From Megachile rotundata (Eukaryota; Arthropoda; Insecta; Hymenoptera; Megachilidae): DNA of 64,000 nucleotides. A model generated the notes under the pieces. It was given only the letters and a program-made list of their open reading frames with translations. It searched no databases and was not told the DNA's origin. Shown piece by piece: positions 28,971-47,379 of the stretch; the stretch's first letter is position 1; every line of letters begins with the position of its first letter. A program made the position numbers and the translations under genes. The stretch is taken from the NCBI RefSeq assembly GCF_050947335.1, contig NW_027473350.1, forward strand, positions 1,116,001 through 1,180,000, written 5' to 3'.

Positions 28971-31900
28971 TCACAGGTATACGATCACAGTCATACAATC
29001 ACAATCATACTATCACAATCATACAATCACAATCATACAATCACAATCATACAATCGCAATCATACAACCACAATCATACAATCGCAATCATACAATCAC
29101 AATATTACAATCACAATCATACAATCACAATCGTACTATCGCAATCATACAATCACAATCATACCATCACCATCATACAATCACAATCATACAATCACAA
29201 TCATACAATCACAATCATACTATCACAATCATACTATCACAATCATACAATCACAATCATGCAATCACAATCATACAATCATAATCATACAATCACAATC
29301 ATACAATCGCAATCATACAATCACAATATTACAATCACAATCATACAATCACAATCGTACTATCGCAATCATACAATCACAATCATACCATCACCATCAT
29401 ACAATCAGAATCGTACAATCACAATCATACAATCATAATCATACAATCACAATCTTACAATCACAATCATACAATCACAGTCATACAATCACAATCTTAC
29501 AATCACAATCATACTATCACAATCACACAATCACAATCATACAATCACAATCATACAATCAGAATCGTACAATCACAATCATACAATCACAATCTTCCAG
29601 TCACAATCATACAATCACAATCATACAATCGCAATCATACAATCGCAATCATACAATCACAATCACACAATCGCAATCATACAATCACAATCTTCCAGTC
29701 ACAATCATACAATCACAATCATACTATCGCAATCATACAATCACAATCATACCATCACAATCATACAATTACAATCATACAATCACAATCATACAATCAC
29801 AATCATAAGATCACAATCATACAATCACAATCACACAATCACAATCATACAATCACAATCATACAATCGCGAGCATACAATCACAATCATAGAATCATAA
29901 TCATACAATCAAAATCGTACAATCCCAATCATACAATTACAATCTCCCAAATACAATCATACAATCACAATCAAACACTCACAATCATTGAATCACAATC
30001 ATACAATCACAATCATACGATCACAATCATACAATTACTACTATACAATCACAATCATACAAAAACAATCTTACAATCACAATCATACAATCACAATCAT
30101 ACAATCACAATCATACAATCACAATCATACAATCACAATCATACAATCACAATCATACAATCAAAATCATACAATCACAATCATACAATCACAATCGTGC
30201 AATCACAATCATACAATCGCAATCATACAATCGCAATCATACAATCACAATCAAACAATCACAATCATACTACCGCAATCATACAATCACAATCATACCA
30301 TCACAATCATACAATTACAATCATACAATCACAATCATACAATCATAATCATACAATCAGAATCATACAATCGCAATCATACTATCACAATCATACAATC
30401 AAAATCATACAATCACAATCATACAATCACAATCATACAATCACAATCATACAATCACAATCATACAATCACAATCATACAATCACAATCATACAATCAC
30501 AATCATACTACCACAATCATACAATCACAATCATGCAATCACAATCATACAATCATAATCAGACAATGACAATCATACAATCACAATCATACAATCACAA
30601 TCATACAATCACAATCATACAATCACAATCATACAATCACAATCATAGAACCACAATCAGACAATCACAATCATACAATCACAATCGTACAATCACAATC
30701 ATACAATCACAGGTATACGATCACAGTCATACAATCACAATCATACTATCACAATCATACAATCACAATCATACAATCACAATCATACAATCGCAATCAT
30801 ACAACCACAATCACACAATCACAGTCATACAATCGCAATCATACAGTCACAATCATACAATCACAATCATACAATCAGAATCATACTATCGCAATCATAC
30901 GATCACAATCATACCATCACAATCATACAATCACAACCATACAATCAGAATCATACAATCACAATCATACAATCATAATCATACAATCACAATCATACAA
31001 TCGCAATCATACAATCACAATATTACAATCACAATCATACAATCACAATCGTACTATCGCAATCATACAATCACAATCATACCATCACCATCATACAATC
31101 ACAATCATACAATCACAATCATACAATCACAATCATACTATCACAATCATACAATCACAATCATGCAATCACAATCATACAATCATAATCAGACAATGAC
31201 AATCATACAATCACAATCATACAATCACAATCATACAATCACAATCATACAAACAGAATCATACAATCACAATCATACAATCACAATCATACAATCACAA
31301 TCATACAATCACAATCATACAATCACAATCATAGAACCACAATCAGACAATCACAATCATACAATCACAATCGTACAATCACAATCATACAATCACAGTC
31401 ATACGATCACAGTCATATTATCACAATCATACTATCACAATCATACAATCAGAATCATACAATCACAATCATACAATCACAATCATACAATCGCAATCAT
31501 ACAACCACAATCACACAATCACAGTCATACAATCGCAATCATACAGTCACAATCATACAATCACAATCATACAATCAGAATCATACTATCGCAATCATAC
31601 GATCACAATCATACCATCACAATCATACAATCACAACCATACAATCAGAATCATACAATCACAATCATACAATCATAATCATACAATCACAATCATACAA
31701 TCGCAATCATACAATCACAATATTACAATCACAATCATACAATCACAATCGTACTATCGCAATCATACAATCACAATCACACCATCACCATCATACAATC
31801 ACAATCATACAATCATAATCATACAATTACAATCATACAATCACAATCGTACAATCACAATCATACAATCACAATCATACAATCACAATCATACAATCGC

Positions 31901-33359
31901 AATCATACAATTACAATCTCCAAAATACAATCTCCCAAATACAATCATACAATCAGAATCATACAATCACAATCATACAATCACAATCATACAATCACAA
32001 TCATACTATCACAATCATGCAATCATAATCATACAATCACAGTCATACAATCACAATCGTACAATCACAGTCATACAATCACAATCTTACAATCACAATC
32101 GTACTATCACAATCACACAATCACAGTCATACAATCACAATCATACAATCACAACCATACAATCACAATCATATAATCACAATCATACAATCACAATCAT
32201 ACAATCACAATCATGCAATCACAATCATACAATCATAATCATACAATGACAATCATACAATCACAATCATACAATCACAATCATACAATCACAATCATAC
32301 GTTCACAATCAGACAATCACAATCATACCATCACCATCATACAATCGCAATCATACAATTACAATCTCCAAAATACAATATCCCAAATACAATCATACAA
32401 TCAGAATCATACAATCACAATCATACAATCACAATCATACAATCACAATCATACAATCACAATCATACTATCACAATCATACAATCATAATCATACAATC
32501 ACAATCATACAATCACAATCATACAATCACAGTCATACAATCACAATCTTACAATCACAATCATACTATCACAATCACACAATCACAATCATACAATCAC
32601 AATCATACAATCAGAATCATACAATCACAATCATACAATCGCAAGCATACAATCACAGTCATACAATCACCATCATACAATCACAATCATACAATCGCAA
32701 TCATACAATTACAATCTCCCAAATACAATCATACAACCACAATCATACAATCACAATCATACAATCACAATCATACTATCACAATCATACAATCACAATC
32801 ATACAATCATAATCAGACAATGACAATCATACAATCACAATCATACAATCACAATCATACAATTACAATCTCCCAAATACAATCATACAATCACAATCAT
32901 ACAATCACAATCATAGAACCACAGTCAGACTATCACAATCATACAATCACAATCATACAATCACAATCATACAATCACAATCATACTATCACAATCATAC
33001 AATCACGATGATAAGATCACAATCACACAATCACAATCACACAATCACAATCATACAATCACAATCATACAATCACAGTCATACAATCGCAAGCATACAA
33101 TCACAATCATACAATCACAATCATACAATCACAATCATACAATCGCAATCATACAATTACAATCTCCCAAATACAATCATACAACCACAATCATACAATC
33201 ACAATCATACAATCACATTCATACTATCACAATCATACAATCACAATCATGCAATCACAATCATACAATCATAATCAGACAATGACAATCATACAATCAC
33301 AATCATAGAACCACAATCAGACAATCACATTCATACAATCACAATCATACAATCACAAT

Positions 33360-36300
33360 CATGCAATCACAGTCATACAATCACAGTCATACAATCACTA
33401 TCATACTATCACAATCATACAATCACAATCATTCAATCGCAATCATACAATCGCAATCATACAATCACAATCACACAATCGCAATCATACAATCACAATC
33501 TTCCAGTCACAATCATACAATCACAATCATACTATCGCAATCATACAATCACAATCATACCATCACAATCATACAATTACAATCATACAATCACAATCAT
33601 ACAATCACAATCATAAGATCACAATCATACAATCACTATCACACAATCACAATCATACAATCACAATCATACAATCGCGAGCATACAATCACAATCATAC
33701 AATCATAATCATACAATCACAATCGTACAATCCCAATCATACAATTACAATCTCCCAAATACAATCATACAATCACAATCATACACTCACAATCATTGAA
33801 TCACAATCATACAATCACAATCATACAATCACAATCATACAATCACAGTCATACAATCACAGTCATACAATCACAATCATACTATCACAATCATACAATC
33901 ACAATCATACAATCACAATCATACAATCATAATCATACAATCACAATCATACAATCGCAATCATACAATCGCATTCATACAATTACAATCATACAATCAC
34001 AATCATACAATCACAATCATACAATCACAATCATACAGTCACAATCATAAAATCACAATGATACTATCAAAATCATACCATCGCAATCATACAGTCAGAA
34101 TCATACAATCACAATCATACAATCACAATCATACAATCACAATCATACAATCACAATCATACAATCACAATCATACAATCACAATCATACAATCACAATC
34201 ATACAATCACTGTCATACAATCACAGTCATACAATCACAGTCATACAATCACAATCATACAATCACAATCATACTATCACAATCATACTATCACAATCAT
34301 GCAACCACAATCATACAACCATAATCAGCCAATTACAATCATACAATCACAATCATACAATCACAATCATACAATCACAATCATACAATCACAATCATAC
34401 AATCACAATCATAGAACCACAATCAGACAATCACAATCATACAATCACAATCGTACAATCACAATCATACAATCACAGTCATACGATCAGAGTCATACAA
34501 TCACAATCATACTATCACAATCATACAATCACAATCATACAATCACAATCATACAATCGCAATCATACAATCACAATCACACAATCACAATCATACAATC
34601 GCAATCATACAGTCACAATCATACAATCACAATCATACAGTCACAATCATACTATCGCAATCATACGATCACAATCATACCATCACAATCATACAATCAC
34701 AACCATACAATCAGAATCATACAATCACAATCATACAATCATAATCATACAACCACAATCATACAATCGCAATCATACAATCACAATATTACAATCACAA
34801 TCATACAATCACAATCGTACTATCGCAATCATACAATCACAATCATACCATCACCATCATACAATCACAATCATACAATCATAATCATACAATTACAATC
34901 ATACAATCACAATCATACAATCACAATCATACAATCACAATCATACAATCACAATCATACAATCACAATCATACAATCGCAATCATACAATTACAATCTC
35001 CAAAATACAATCTCCCAAATACAATCATACAATCAGAATCATACAATCACAATCATACAATCAGAATCATACAATCACAATCATACAATCACAATCATAC
35101 AATCACAATCATACTATCACAATCATACAATCACAATCATACATTCACAATCGTACAATCACAATCAGACAATCACAATCATACAATCAATCATACAATC
35201 ACAATCATACAATCACAATCATACAATCACAATCATACAATCACAATCATACAACCACAATCAGACAGTCACAATCATACAATCACAATCATACAAACAC
35301 AATCATACAATCACAGTCATACAATCACAGTCATACAATCACAATCATACTATCACAATCATACAATCACAATCATACAACCACAATCAGACAATCACAA
35401 TCATACAATCACAATCATACAATCACAGTCATACAATCACAGTCATACAATCACAATCATACTATCACAATCATACAATCACAATCATACAATCACAATC
35501 ATACAATCATAATCATACAATCACAATCATACAATCACAATCATACAATCGCAATCATACAATTACAATCTCCCAAATACAATCATACAATCACAATCAT
35601 ACAATTACAATCATACAATCACAATCATACAATCACAATCATACAATCACAATCATACAATCACAATCATACAATCACAATCATACAACCACAATCAGAC
35701 AATCACAATCATACAATCACAATCATACAATCGCAATCATACAATCATAATCATACAATTACAATCATACAATCACAATCATACAATCACAATCATACAA
35801 TCACAATCATACAATCACAATCATACAATCACAATCATACAATCGCAATCATACAATTACAATCTCCAAAATACAATCTCCCAAATACAATCATACAATC
35901 AGAATCATACAATCACAATCATACAATCACAATCATACAATCACAATCATACAATCACTGTCATACATTCACAGTCATACAATCACAGTCATACATTCAC
36001 AATCATACAATCACAATCATACTATCACAATCATACAATCACAATCATACAACCACAATCAGACAATCACAATCATACAATCACAATCATACAATCGCAA
36101 TCATACAATTACAATCTCCAAAATACAATAACCCAAATACAATCATACAATCAGAATCATACAATCACAACCATACAATCACAATCATACAATCACAATC
36201 ATACAATCACAATCATACTATCACAATCATACAATCATAATCATACAATCACAATCATACAATCACAATCATACAATCACAGTCATACAATCACAATCTT

Positions 36301-38080
36301 ACAATCACAATCATACTATCACAATCACACAATCACAATCATACAATCACAATCATACAATCAGAATCGTACAATCACAATCATACAATCACAATCTTCC
36401 AGTCACAATCATACAATCACAATCATACAATCATAATCATACAATCCCAATCATACAATCACAATCATACTGTCGCATTCATACAATCACAATCATACCA
36501 TCACAATCATACAATTACAATCATACAATCACAATCATACAATCACAATGATAAGATCACAATCACACAATCACAATCACACAATCACAATCATACAATC
36601 ACAATCATACAATCACAATCATACAATCGCAAGCATACAATCACAATCATACAATCACAATCATACAATCACAATCATACAATCGCAATCATACAACTAC
36701 AATCTCCCAAATACAATCATACAACCACAATCATACAATCACAATCATACAATCACATTCATACTATCACAATCATACAATCACATTCATGCAATCACAA
36801 TCATACAATCATAATCAGACAATGACAATCATACAATCACAATCATAGAACCACAATCAGACAATCACAATCATACAATCACAATCATACAATCACAATC
36901 ATACAATCACAGTCATACAATCACAGTCATACAATCACTATCATACTATCACAATCATACAATCACAATCATACAATCACAATCATACAATCGCAATCAT
37001 ACAATCACAATCACACAATCGCAATCATACAATCACAATCTTCCAGTCACAATCATACAATCACAATCATAAGATCACAATCATACAATCACAATCACAC
37101 AATCACAATCATACAATCACAATCATACAATCGCGAGCATACAATCACAATCATACAATCATAATCATACAATCACAATCGTACAATCCCAATCATACAA
37201 TTACAATCTCCCAAATACAATCATACAATCACAATCAAACACTCACAATCATTGAATCACAATCATACAATCACAATCATACGATCACAATCATACAATT
37301 ACTACTATACAATCACAATCATACAAAAACAATCTTACAATCACAATCATACAATCACAATCATACAATCACAATCATACAATCACAATCATACAATCAC
37401 AATCATACAATCACAATCATACAATCACAATCATACAATCACAATCATACAATCACAATCATACAACCACAATCATACAATCAAAATCATACAATCACAA
37501 ACATACAATCACAATCGTGCAATCACAATCATACAATCGCAATCATACAATCGCAATCATACAATCGCAATCATACAATCACAATCAAACAATCACAATC
37601 ATACTACCGCAATCATACAATCACAATCATACCATCACAATCATACAATTACAATCATACAATCACAATCATACAATCATAATCATACAATCAGAATCAT
37701 ACAATCGCAATCATACTATCACAATCATACAATCAAAATCATACAATCACAATCATACAATCACAATCATACAATTACAATCATACAATCACAATCATAC
37801 AATCACAATCATACAATCACAATCATACAATCACAATCATACTACCACAATCATACAATCACAATCATGCAATCACAATCATACAATCATAATCAGGCAA
37901 TGACAATCATACAATCACAATCATACAATCACAATCATACAATCACAATCATACAATCACAATCATACAATCACAATCATACAATCACAATCATACAATC
38001 ACAATCATACAATCACAATCATAGAACCACAATCAGACAATCACAATCATACAATCACAATCGTACAATCACAATCATAC
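33360..38080 (+). repeat. ~4.5-kb higher-order block, copy 2
   Basis: This is the partner of 24400-28970. Its beginning (33008-34290) also matches 21894-23170 at offset 11114, so this block descends from a composite of the earlier units. Boundaries are approximate. Confidence 0.7.
35177..35188 (+). repeat. 12-bp monomer (register break 2)
   Basis: The same 2-bp-short unit in the same context as at 26037. It explains why offsets spanning it are 12 modulo 14. Confidence 0.9.
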
Positions 38081-39599
38081 AATCACAGTCATACGATCAC
38101 AGTCATATTATCACAATCATACTATCACAATCATACAATCACAATCATACAATCACAATCATACAATCGCAATCATACCACCACAATCACACAATCACAG
38201 TCATACAATCGCAATCATACAGTCACAATCATACAATCACAATCATACAATCAGAATCATACTATCGCAATCATACGATCACAATCATACCATCACAATC
38301 ATACAATCACAACCATACAATCAGAATCATACAATCACAATCATACAATCATAATCATACAATCACAATCATACAATCGCAATCATACAATCACAATATT
38401 ACAATCACAATCATACAATCACAATCGTACTATCGCAATCATACAATCACAATCATACCATCACCATCATACAATCACAATCATACAATCATAATCATAC
38501 AATTACAATCATACAATCACAATCGTACAATCACAATCATACAATCACAATCATACAATCACAATCATACAATCACAATCATACAATCACAATCATACAA
38601 TCGCAATCATACAATTACAATCTCCAAAATACAATCTCCCAAGTACAATCATACAATCAGAATCATACAATCACAATCATACAATCACAATCATACAATC
38701 ACAATCATACTATCACAATCATGCAATCATAATCATACAATCACAGTCATACAATCACAATCGTACAATCACAGTCATACAATCACAATCTTACAATCAC
38801 AATCGTACTATCACAATCACACAATCACAGTCATACAATCACAATCATACAATCACAACCATACAATCACAATCATACAATCACAATCATACAATCACAA
38901 TCATACAATCACAATCATACTATCACAATCATGCAATCATAATCAGACAATCACAGTCATACAATCACAATCGTACAATCACAGTCATACAATCACAATC
39001 TTACAATCACAATCGTACTATCACAATCACACAATCACAGTCATACAATCACAATCATACAATCACAACCATACAATCACAATCATATAATCACAATCAT
39101 ACAATCACAATCATACAATCACAATCATGCAATCACAATCATACAATCATAATCATACAATGACAATCATACAATCACAATCATACAATCACAATCATAC
39201 AATCACAATCATACGTTCACAATCAGACAATCACAATCATACCATCACCATCATACAATCGCAATCATACAATTACAATCTCCAAAATACAATATACCAA
39301 ATACAATCATACAATCAGAATCATACAATCACAATCATACAATCACAATCATACAATCACAATCATACTATCACAATCATACAATCATAATCATACAATC
39401 ACAATCATACAATCACAATCATACAATCACAGTCATACAATCACAATCTTACAATCACAATCATACTATCACAATCACACAATCACAATCATACAATCAC
39501 AATCATACAATCAGAATCATACAATCACAATCATACAATCGCAAGCATACAATCACAGTCATACAATCACCATCATACAATCACAATCATACAATCGCA

Positions 39600-41985
39600 A
39601 TCATACAATTACAATCTCCCAAATACAATCATACAACCACAATCATACAATCACAATCATACAATCACAATCATACTATCACAATCATACAATCACAATC
39701 ATGCAATCACAATCATACAATCATAATCAGACAATGACAATCATATAATCACAATCATACAATCACAATCATACAATCACAATCATAGAACCACAATCAG
39801 AGAATCACAATCATACAATCACAATCATACAATCACAATCATACAATCACAATCATACTATCACAATCATACAATCACAATCATACAATCACAATGATAA
39901 GATCACAATCACACAATCACAATCACACAATCACAATCATACAATCACAATCATACAATCACAATCATACAATCGCAAGCATACAATCACAATCATACAA
40001 TCACAATCATACAATCACAATCATACAATCGCAATCATACAATTACAATCTCCCAAATACAATCATACAACCACAATCATACAATCACAATCATACAATC
40101 ACATTCATACTATCACAATCATACAATCACAATCATGCAATCACAATCATACAATCATAATCAGACAATGACAATCATACAATCACAATCATAGAACCAC
40201 AATCAGACAATCACAATCATACAATCACAATCATACAATCACAATCATGCAATCACAGTCATACAATCACAGTCATACAATCACTATCATACTATCACAA
40301 TCATACAATCACAATCATACAATCGCAATCATACAATCGCAATCATACAATCACAATCACACAATCGCAATCATACAATCACAATCTTCCAGTCACAATC
40401 ATACAATCACAATCATACTATCGCAATCATACAATCACAATCATACCATCACAATCATACAATTACAATCATACAATCACAATCATACAATCACAATCAT
40501 AAGATCACAATCATACAATCACAATCACACAATCACAATCATACAATCACAATCATACAATCGCGAGCATACAATCACAATCATACAATCATAATCATAC
40601 AATCACAATCGTACAATCCCAATCATACAATTACAATCTCCCAAATACAATCATACAATCACAATCAAACACTCACAATCATTGAATCACAATCATACAA
40701 TCACAATCATACAATCACAATCATACAATCACAGTCATACAATCACAGTCATACAATCACAATCATACTATCACAATCATACAATCACAATCATACAATC
40801 ACAATCATACAATCATAATCATACAATCACAATCATACAATCACAATCATACAATCGCAATCATACAATTACAATCTCCCAAATACAATCATACAATCAC
40901 AATCATACAATTACAATCATACAATCACAATCATACAATCACAATCATACAATCACAATCATACAATCACAATCATACAGTCACAATCATAAAATCACAA
41001 TGATACTATCAAAATCATACCATCGCAATCATACAGTCAGAATCATACAATCACAATCATACAATCACAATCATACAATCACAATCATACAATCACAATC
41101 ATACAATCACAATCATACAATCACAATCATACAATCACAATCATACAATCACTGTCATACAATCACAGTCATACAATCACAGTCATACAATCACAATCAT
41201 ACAATCACAATCATACTATCACAATCATACTATCACAATCATGCAACCACAATCATACAACCATAATCAGACAATTACAATCATACAATCACAATCATAC
41301 AATCACAATCATACAATCACAATCATACAATCACAATCATACAATCACAATCATACAATCACAATCATAGAACCACAATCAGACAATCACAATCATACAA
41401 TCACAATCGTACAATCACAATCATACAATCACAGTCATACGATCAGAGTCATACAATCACAATCATACTATCACAATCATACAATCACAATCATACAATC
41501 ACAATCATACAATCGCAATCATACAATCACAATCACACAATCACAATCATACAATCGCAATCATACAGTCACAATCATACAATCACAATCATACAGTCAC
41601 AATCATACTATCGCAATCATACGATCACAATCATACCATCACAATCATACAATCACAACCATACAATCAGAATCATACAATCACAATCATACAATCATAA
41701 TCATACAACCACAATCATACAATCGCAATCATACAATCACAATATTACAATCACAATCATACAATCACAATCGTACTATCGCAATCATACAATCACAATC
41801 ATACCATCACCATCATACAATCACAATCATACAATCATAATCATACAATTACAATCATACAATCACAATCATACAATCACAATCATACAATCACAATCAT
41901 ACAATCACAATCATACAATCGCAATCATACAATTACAATCTCCAAAATACAATCTCCCAAATACAATCATACAATCAGAATCATA
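39600..41985 (+). repeat. ~2.4-kb dispersed higher-order block, copy 1
   Basis: The block matches 47380-49755 at offset 7782 (7768 after one monomer change). Landmarks are 39619/47401, the AATGATAAG unit at 39894/47676, GATACTATC at 41000/48782 and CATGCAACC at 41239/49021. Confidence 0.7.
40600..41985 (+). repeat. 1386-bp exact tandem duplication, copy 1
   Basis: This 99-monomer block repeats immediately downstream at 41986-43371. It starts at AATCACAATCGTACAATCCC and ends after CAATCAGAATCATAC. The only substitution I found is in the unit after GATACTATC: AAAATC here, AACATC in copy 2. It is the cleanest tandem pair in the window. Confidence 0.85.
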
Positions 41986-43371
41986 CAATCACAATCGTAC
42001 AATCCCAATCATACAATTACAATCTCCCAAATACAATCATACAATCACAATCAAACACTCACAATCATTGAATCACAATCATACAATCACAATCATACAA
42101 TCACAATCATACAATCACAGTCATACAATCACAGTCATACAATCACAATCATACTATCACAATCATACAATCACAATCATACAATCACAATCATACAATC
42201 ATAATCATACAATCACAATCATACAATCACAATCATACAATCGCAATCATACAATTACAATCTCCCAAATACAATCATACAATCACAATCATACAATTAC
42301 AATCATACAATCACAATCATACAATCACAATCATACAATCACAATCATACAATCACAATCATACAGTCACAATCATAAAATCACAATGATACTATCAACA
42401 TCATACCATCGCAATCATACAGTCAGAATCATACAATCACAATCATACAATCACAATCATACAATCACAATCATACAATCACAATCATACAATCACAATC
42501 ATACAATCACAATCATACAATCACAATCATACAATCACTGTCATACAATCACAGTCATACAATCACAGTCATACAATCACAATCATACAATCACAATCAT
42601 ACTATCACAATCATACTATCACAATCATGCAACCACAATCATACAACCATAATCAGACAATTACAATCATACAATCACAATCATACAATCACAATCATAC
42701 AATCACAATCATACAATCACAATCATACAATCACAATCATACAATCACAATCATAGAACCACAATCAGACAATCACAATCATACAATCACAATCGTACAA
42801 TCACAATCATACAATCACAGTCATACGATCAGAGTCATACAATCACAATCATACTATCACAATCATACAATCACAATCATACAATCACAATCATACAATC
42901 GCAATCATACAATCACAATCACACAATCACAATCATACAATCGCAATCATACAGTCACAATCATACAATCACAATCATACAGTCACAATCATACTATCGC
43001 AATCATACGATCACAATCATACCATCACAATCATACAATCACAACCATACAATCAGAATCATACAATCACAATCATACAATCATAATCATACAACCACAA
43101 TCATACAATCGCAATCATACAATCACAATATTACAATCACAATCATACAATCACAATCGTACTATCGCAATCATACAATCACAATCATACCATCACCATC
43201 ATACAATCACAATCATACAATCATAATCATACAATTACAATCATACAATCACAATCATACAATCACAATCATACAATCACAATCATACAATCACAATCAT
43301 ACAATCACAATCATACAATCGCAATCATACAATTACAATCTCCAAAATACAATCTCCCAAATACAATCATA
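41986..43371 (+). repeat. 1386-bp exact tandem duplication, copy 2
   Basis: This is the head-to-tail partner of 40600-41985, with one base change noticed near 42399. Near identity over 1.4 kb implies a very recent exchange, gene conversion, or an assembly duplication. Confidence 0.85.
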
Positions 43372-43518
43372 CAATCAGAATCATACAATTACAATCATAC
43401 AATCAGAATCATACAATCACAATCATACAATCACAATCATACAATCACAATCATACTATCACAATCATACAATCACAATCATACATTCACAATCGTACAA
43501 TCACAATCAGACAATCAC

Positions 43519-43530
43519 AATCATACAATC
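43519..43530 (+). repeat. 12-bp monomer (register break 3)
   Basis: The same 2-bp-short unit and flanking variants as at 26037 and 35177. Confidence 0.9.
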
Positions 43531-46500
43531 AATCATACAATCACAATCATACAATCACAATCATACAATCACAATCATACAATCACAATCATACAATCAC
43601 AATCATACAACCACAATCAGACAGTCACAATCATACAATCACAATCATACAAACACAATCATACAATCACAGTCATACAATCACAGTCATACAATCACAA
43701 TCATACTATCACAATCATACAATCACAATCATACAACCACAATCAGACAATCACAATCATACAATCACAATCATACAATCACAATCATACAATCACAGTC
43801 ATACAATCGCAATCATACAATTACAATCTCCCAAATACAATCATACAATCACAATCATACAATTACAATCATACAATCACAATCATACAATCACAATCAT
43901 ACAATCACAATCATACAATCACAATCATACTATCACAATCATACAATCACAATCATACAGCCACAATCAGACAATCACAATCATACAATCACAATCATAC
44001 AATCGCAATCATACAATCATAATCATACAATTACAATCATACAATCACAATCATACAATCACAATCATACAATCACAATCATACAATCACAATCATACAA
44101 TCACAATCATACAATCGCAATCATACAATTACAATCTCCAAAATACAATCTCCCAAATACAATCATACAATCAGAATCATATAATCACAATCATACAATC
44201 ACAATCATACAATCACAATCATACAATCACAATCATACAATCACTGTCATACATTCACAGTCATACAATCACAGTCATACATTCACAATCATACAATCAC
44301 AATCATACTATCACAATCATACAATCACAATCATACAACCACAATCAGACAATCACAATCATACAATCACAATCATACAATCGCAATCATACAATTACAA
44401 TCTCCAAAATACAATATCCCAAATACAATCATACAATCAGAATCATACAATCACAACCATACAATCACAATCATACTATCACAATCACACAATCACAATC
44501 ATACAATCACAATCATACAATCAGAATCGTACAATCACAATCATACAATCACAATCTTCCAGTCACAATCATACAATCACAATCATACAATCATAATCAT
44601 ACAATCCCAATCATACAATCGCAATCATACTATCGCATTCATACAATCACAATCATACCATCACAATCATACAATTACAATCATACAATCACAATCATAC
44701 AATCACAATGATAAGATCACAATCACACAATCACAATCACACAATCACAATCATACAATCACAATCATACAATCACAATCATACAATCGCAAGCATACAA
44801 TAACAATCATACAATCACAATCATACAATCACAATCATACAATCACAATCATACAATCGCAATCATACAATTACAATCTCCCAAATACAATCATACAACC
44901 ACAATCATACAATCACAATCATACAATCACATTCATACTATCACAATCATACAATCACATTCATGCAATCACAATCATACAATCATAATCAGACAATGAC
45001 AATCATACAATCACAATCATAGAACCACAATCAGACAATCACAATCATACAATCACAATCATACAATCACAATCATACAATCACAGTCATACAATCACAG
45101 TCATACAATCACTATCATACTATCACAATCATACAATCACAATCATACAATCGCAATCATACAATCGCAATCATACAATCACAATCACACAATCGCAATC
45201 ATACAATCACAATCTTCCAGTCACAATCATACAATCACAATCATAAGATCACAATCATACAATCACAATCACACAATCACAATCATACAATCACAATCAT
45301 ACAATCGCGAGCATACAATCACAATCATACAATCATAATCATACAATCACAATCGTACAATCCCAATCATACAATTACAATCTCCCAAATACAATCATAC
45401 AATCACAATCAAACACTCACAATCATTGAATCACAATCATACAATCACAATCATACGATCACAATCATACAATTACTACTATACAATCACCATCATACAA
45501 AAACAATCTTACAATCACAATCATACAATCACAATCACACAATCATAATCATACAATCACAATCATACAATCACAATCATACAATCACAATCATACAATC
45601 ACAATCATACAATCAAAATCATACAATCACAATCATACAATCACAATCGTGCAATCACAATCATACAATCGCAATCATACAATCGCAATCATACAATCAC
45701 AATCAAACAATCACAATCATACTACCGCAATCATACAATCACAATCATACCATCACAATCATACAATTACAATCATACAATCACAATCATACAATCATAA
45801 TCATACAATCAGAATCATACAATCGCAATCATACTATCACAATCATACAATCAAAATCATACAATCACAATCATACAATCACAATCATACAATTACAATC
45901 ATACAATCACAATCATACAATCGCAATCATACAATCACAATCATACTACCACAATCATACAATCACAATCATGCAATCACAATCATACAATCATAATCAG
46001 GCAATGACAATCATACAATCACAATCATACAATCACAATCATACAATCACAATCATACAATCACAATCATACAATCACAATCATACAATCACAATCATAC
46101 AATCACAATCATAGAACCACAATCAGACAATCACAATCATACAATCACAATCGTACAATCACAATCATACAATCACAGGTATACGATCACAGTCATACAA
46201 TCACAATCATACTATCACAATCATACAATCACAATCATACAATCACAATCATACAATCGCAATCATACAACCACAATCACACAATCACAGTCATACAATC
46301 GCAATCATACAGTCACAATCATACAATCACAATCATACAATCAGAATCATACTATCGCAATCATACGATCACAATCATACCATCACAATCATACAATCAC
46401 AACCATACAATCAGAATCATACAATCACAATCATACAATCATAATCATACAATCACAATCATACAATCGCAATCATACAATCACAATATTACAATCACAA

Positions 46501-47379
46501 TCATACAATCACAATCGTACTATCGCAATCATACAATCACAATCATACCATCACCATCATACAATCACAATCATACAATCACAATCATACAATCACAATC
46601 ATACTATCACAATCATACAATCACAATCATGCAATCACAATCATACAATCATAATCAGACAATGACAATCATACAATCACAATCATACAATCACAATCAT
46701 ACAATCACAATCATACAATCACAATCATACAATCACAATCATACAATCACAATCATACAATCACAATCATACAATCACAATCATAGAACCACAATCAGAC
46801 AATCACAATCATACAATCACAATCGTACAATCACAATCATGCAATCACAGTCATACGATCACAGTCATATTATCACAATCATACTATCACAATCATACAA
46901 TCACAATCATACAATCACAATCATACAATCGCAATCATACAACCACAATCACACAATCACAGTCATACAATCGCAATCATACAGTCACAATCATACAATC
47001 ACAATCATACAATCAGAATCATACTACCGCAATCATACGATCACAATCATACCATCACAATCATACAATCACAACCATACAATCAGAATCATACAATCAC
47101 AATCATACAATCATAATCATACAATCACAATCATACAATCGCAATCATACAATCACAATATTACAATCACAATCATACAATCACAATCGTACTATCGCAA
47201 TCATACAATCACAATCATACCATCACCATCATACAATCACAATCATACAATCATAATCATACAATTACAATCATACAATCACAATCGTACAATCACAATC
47301 ATACAATCACAATCATACAATCACAATCATACAATCACAATCATACAATCACAATCATACAATCACAATCATACAATCG

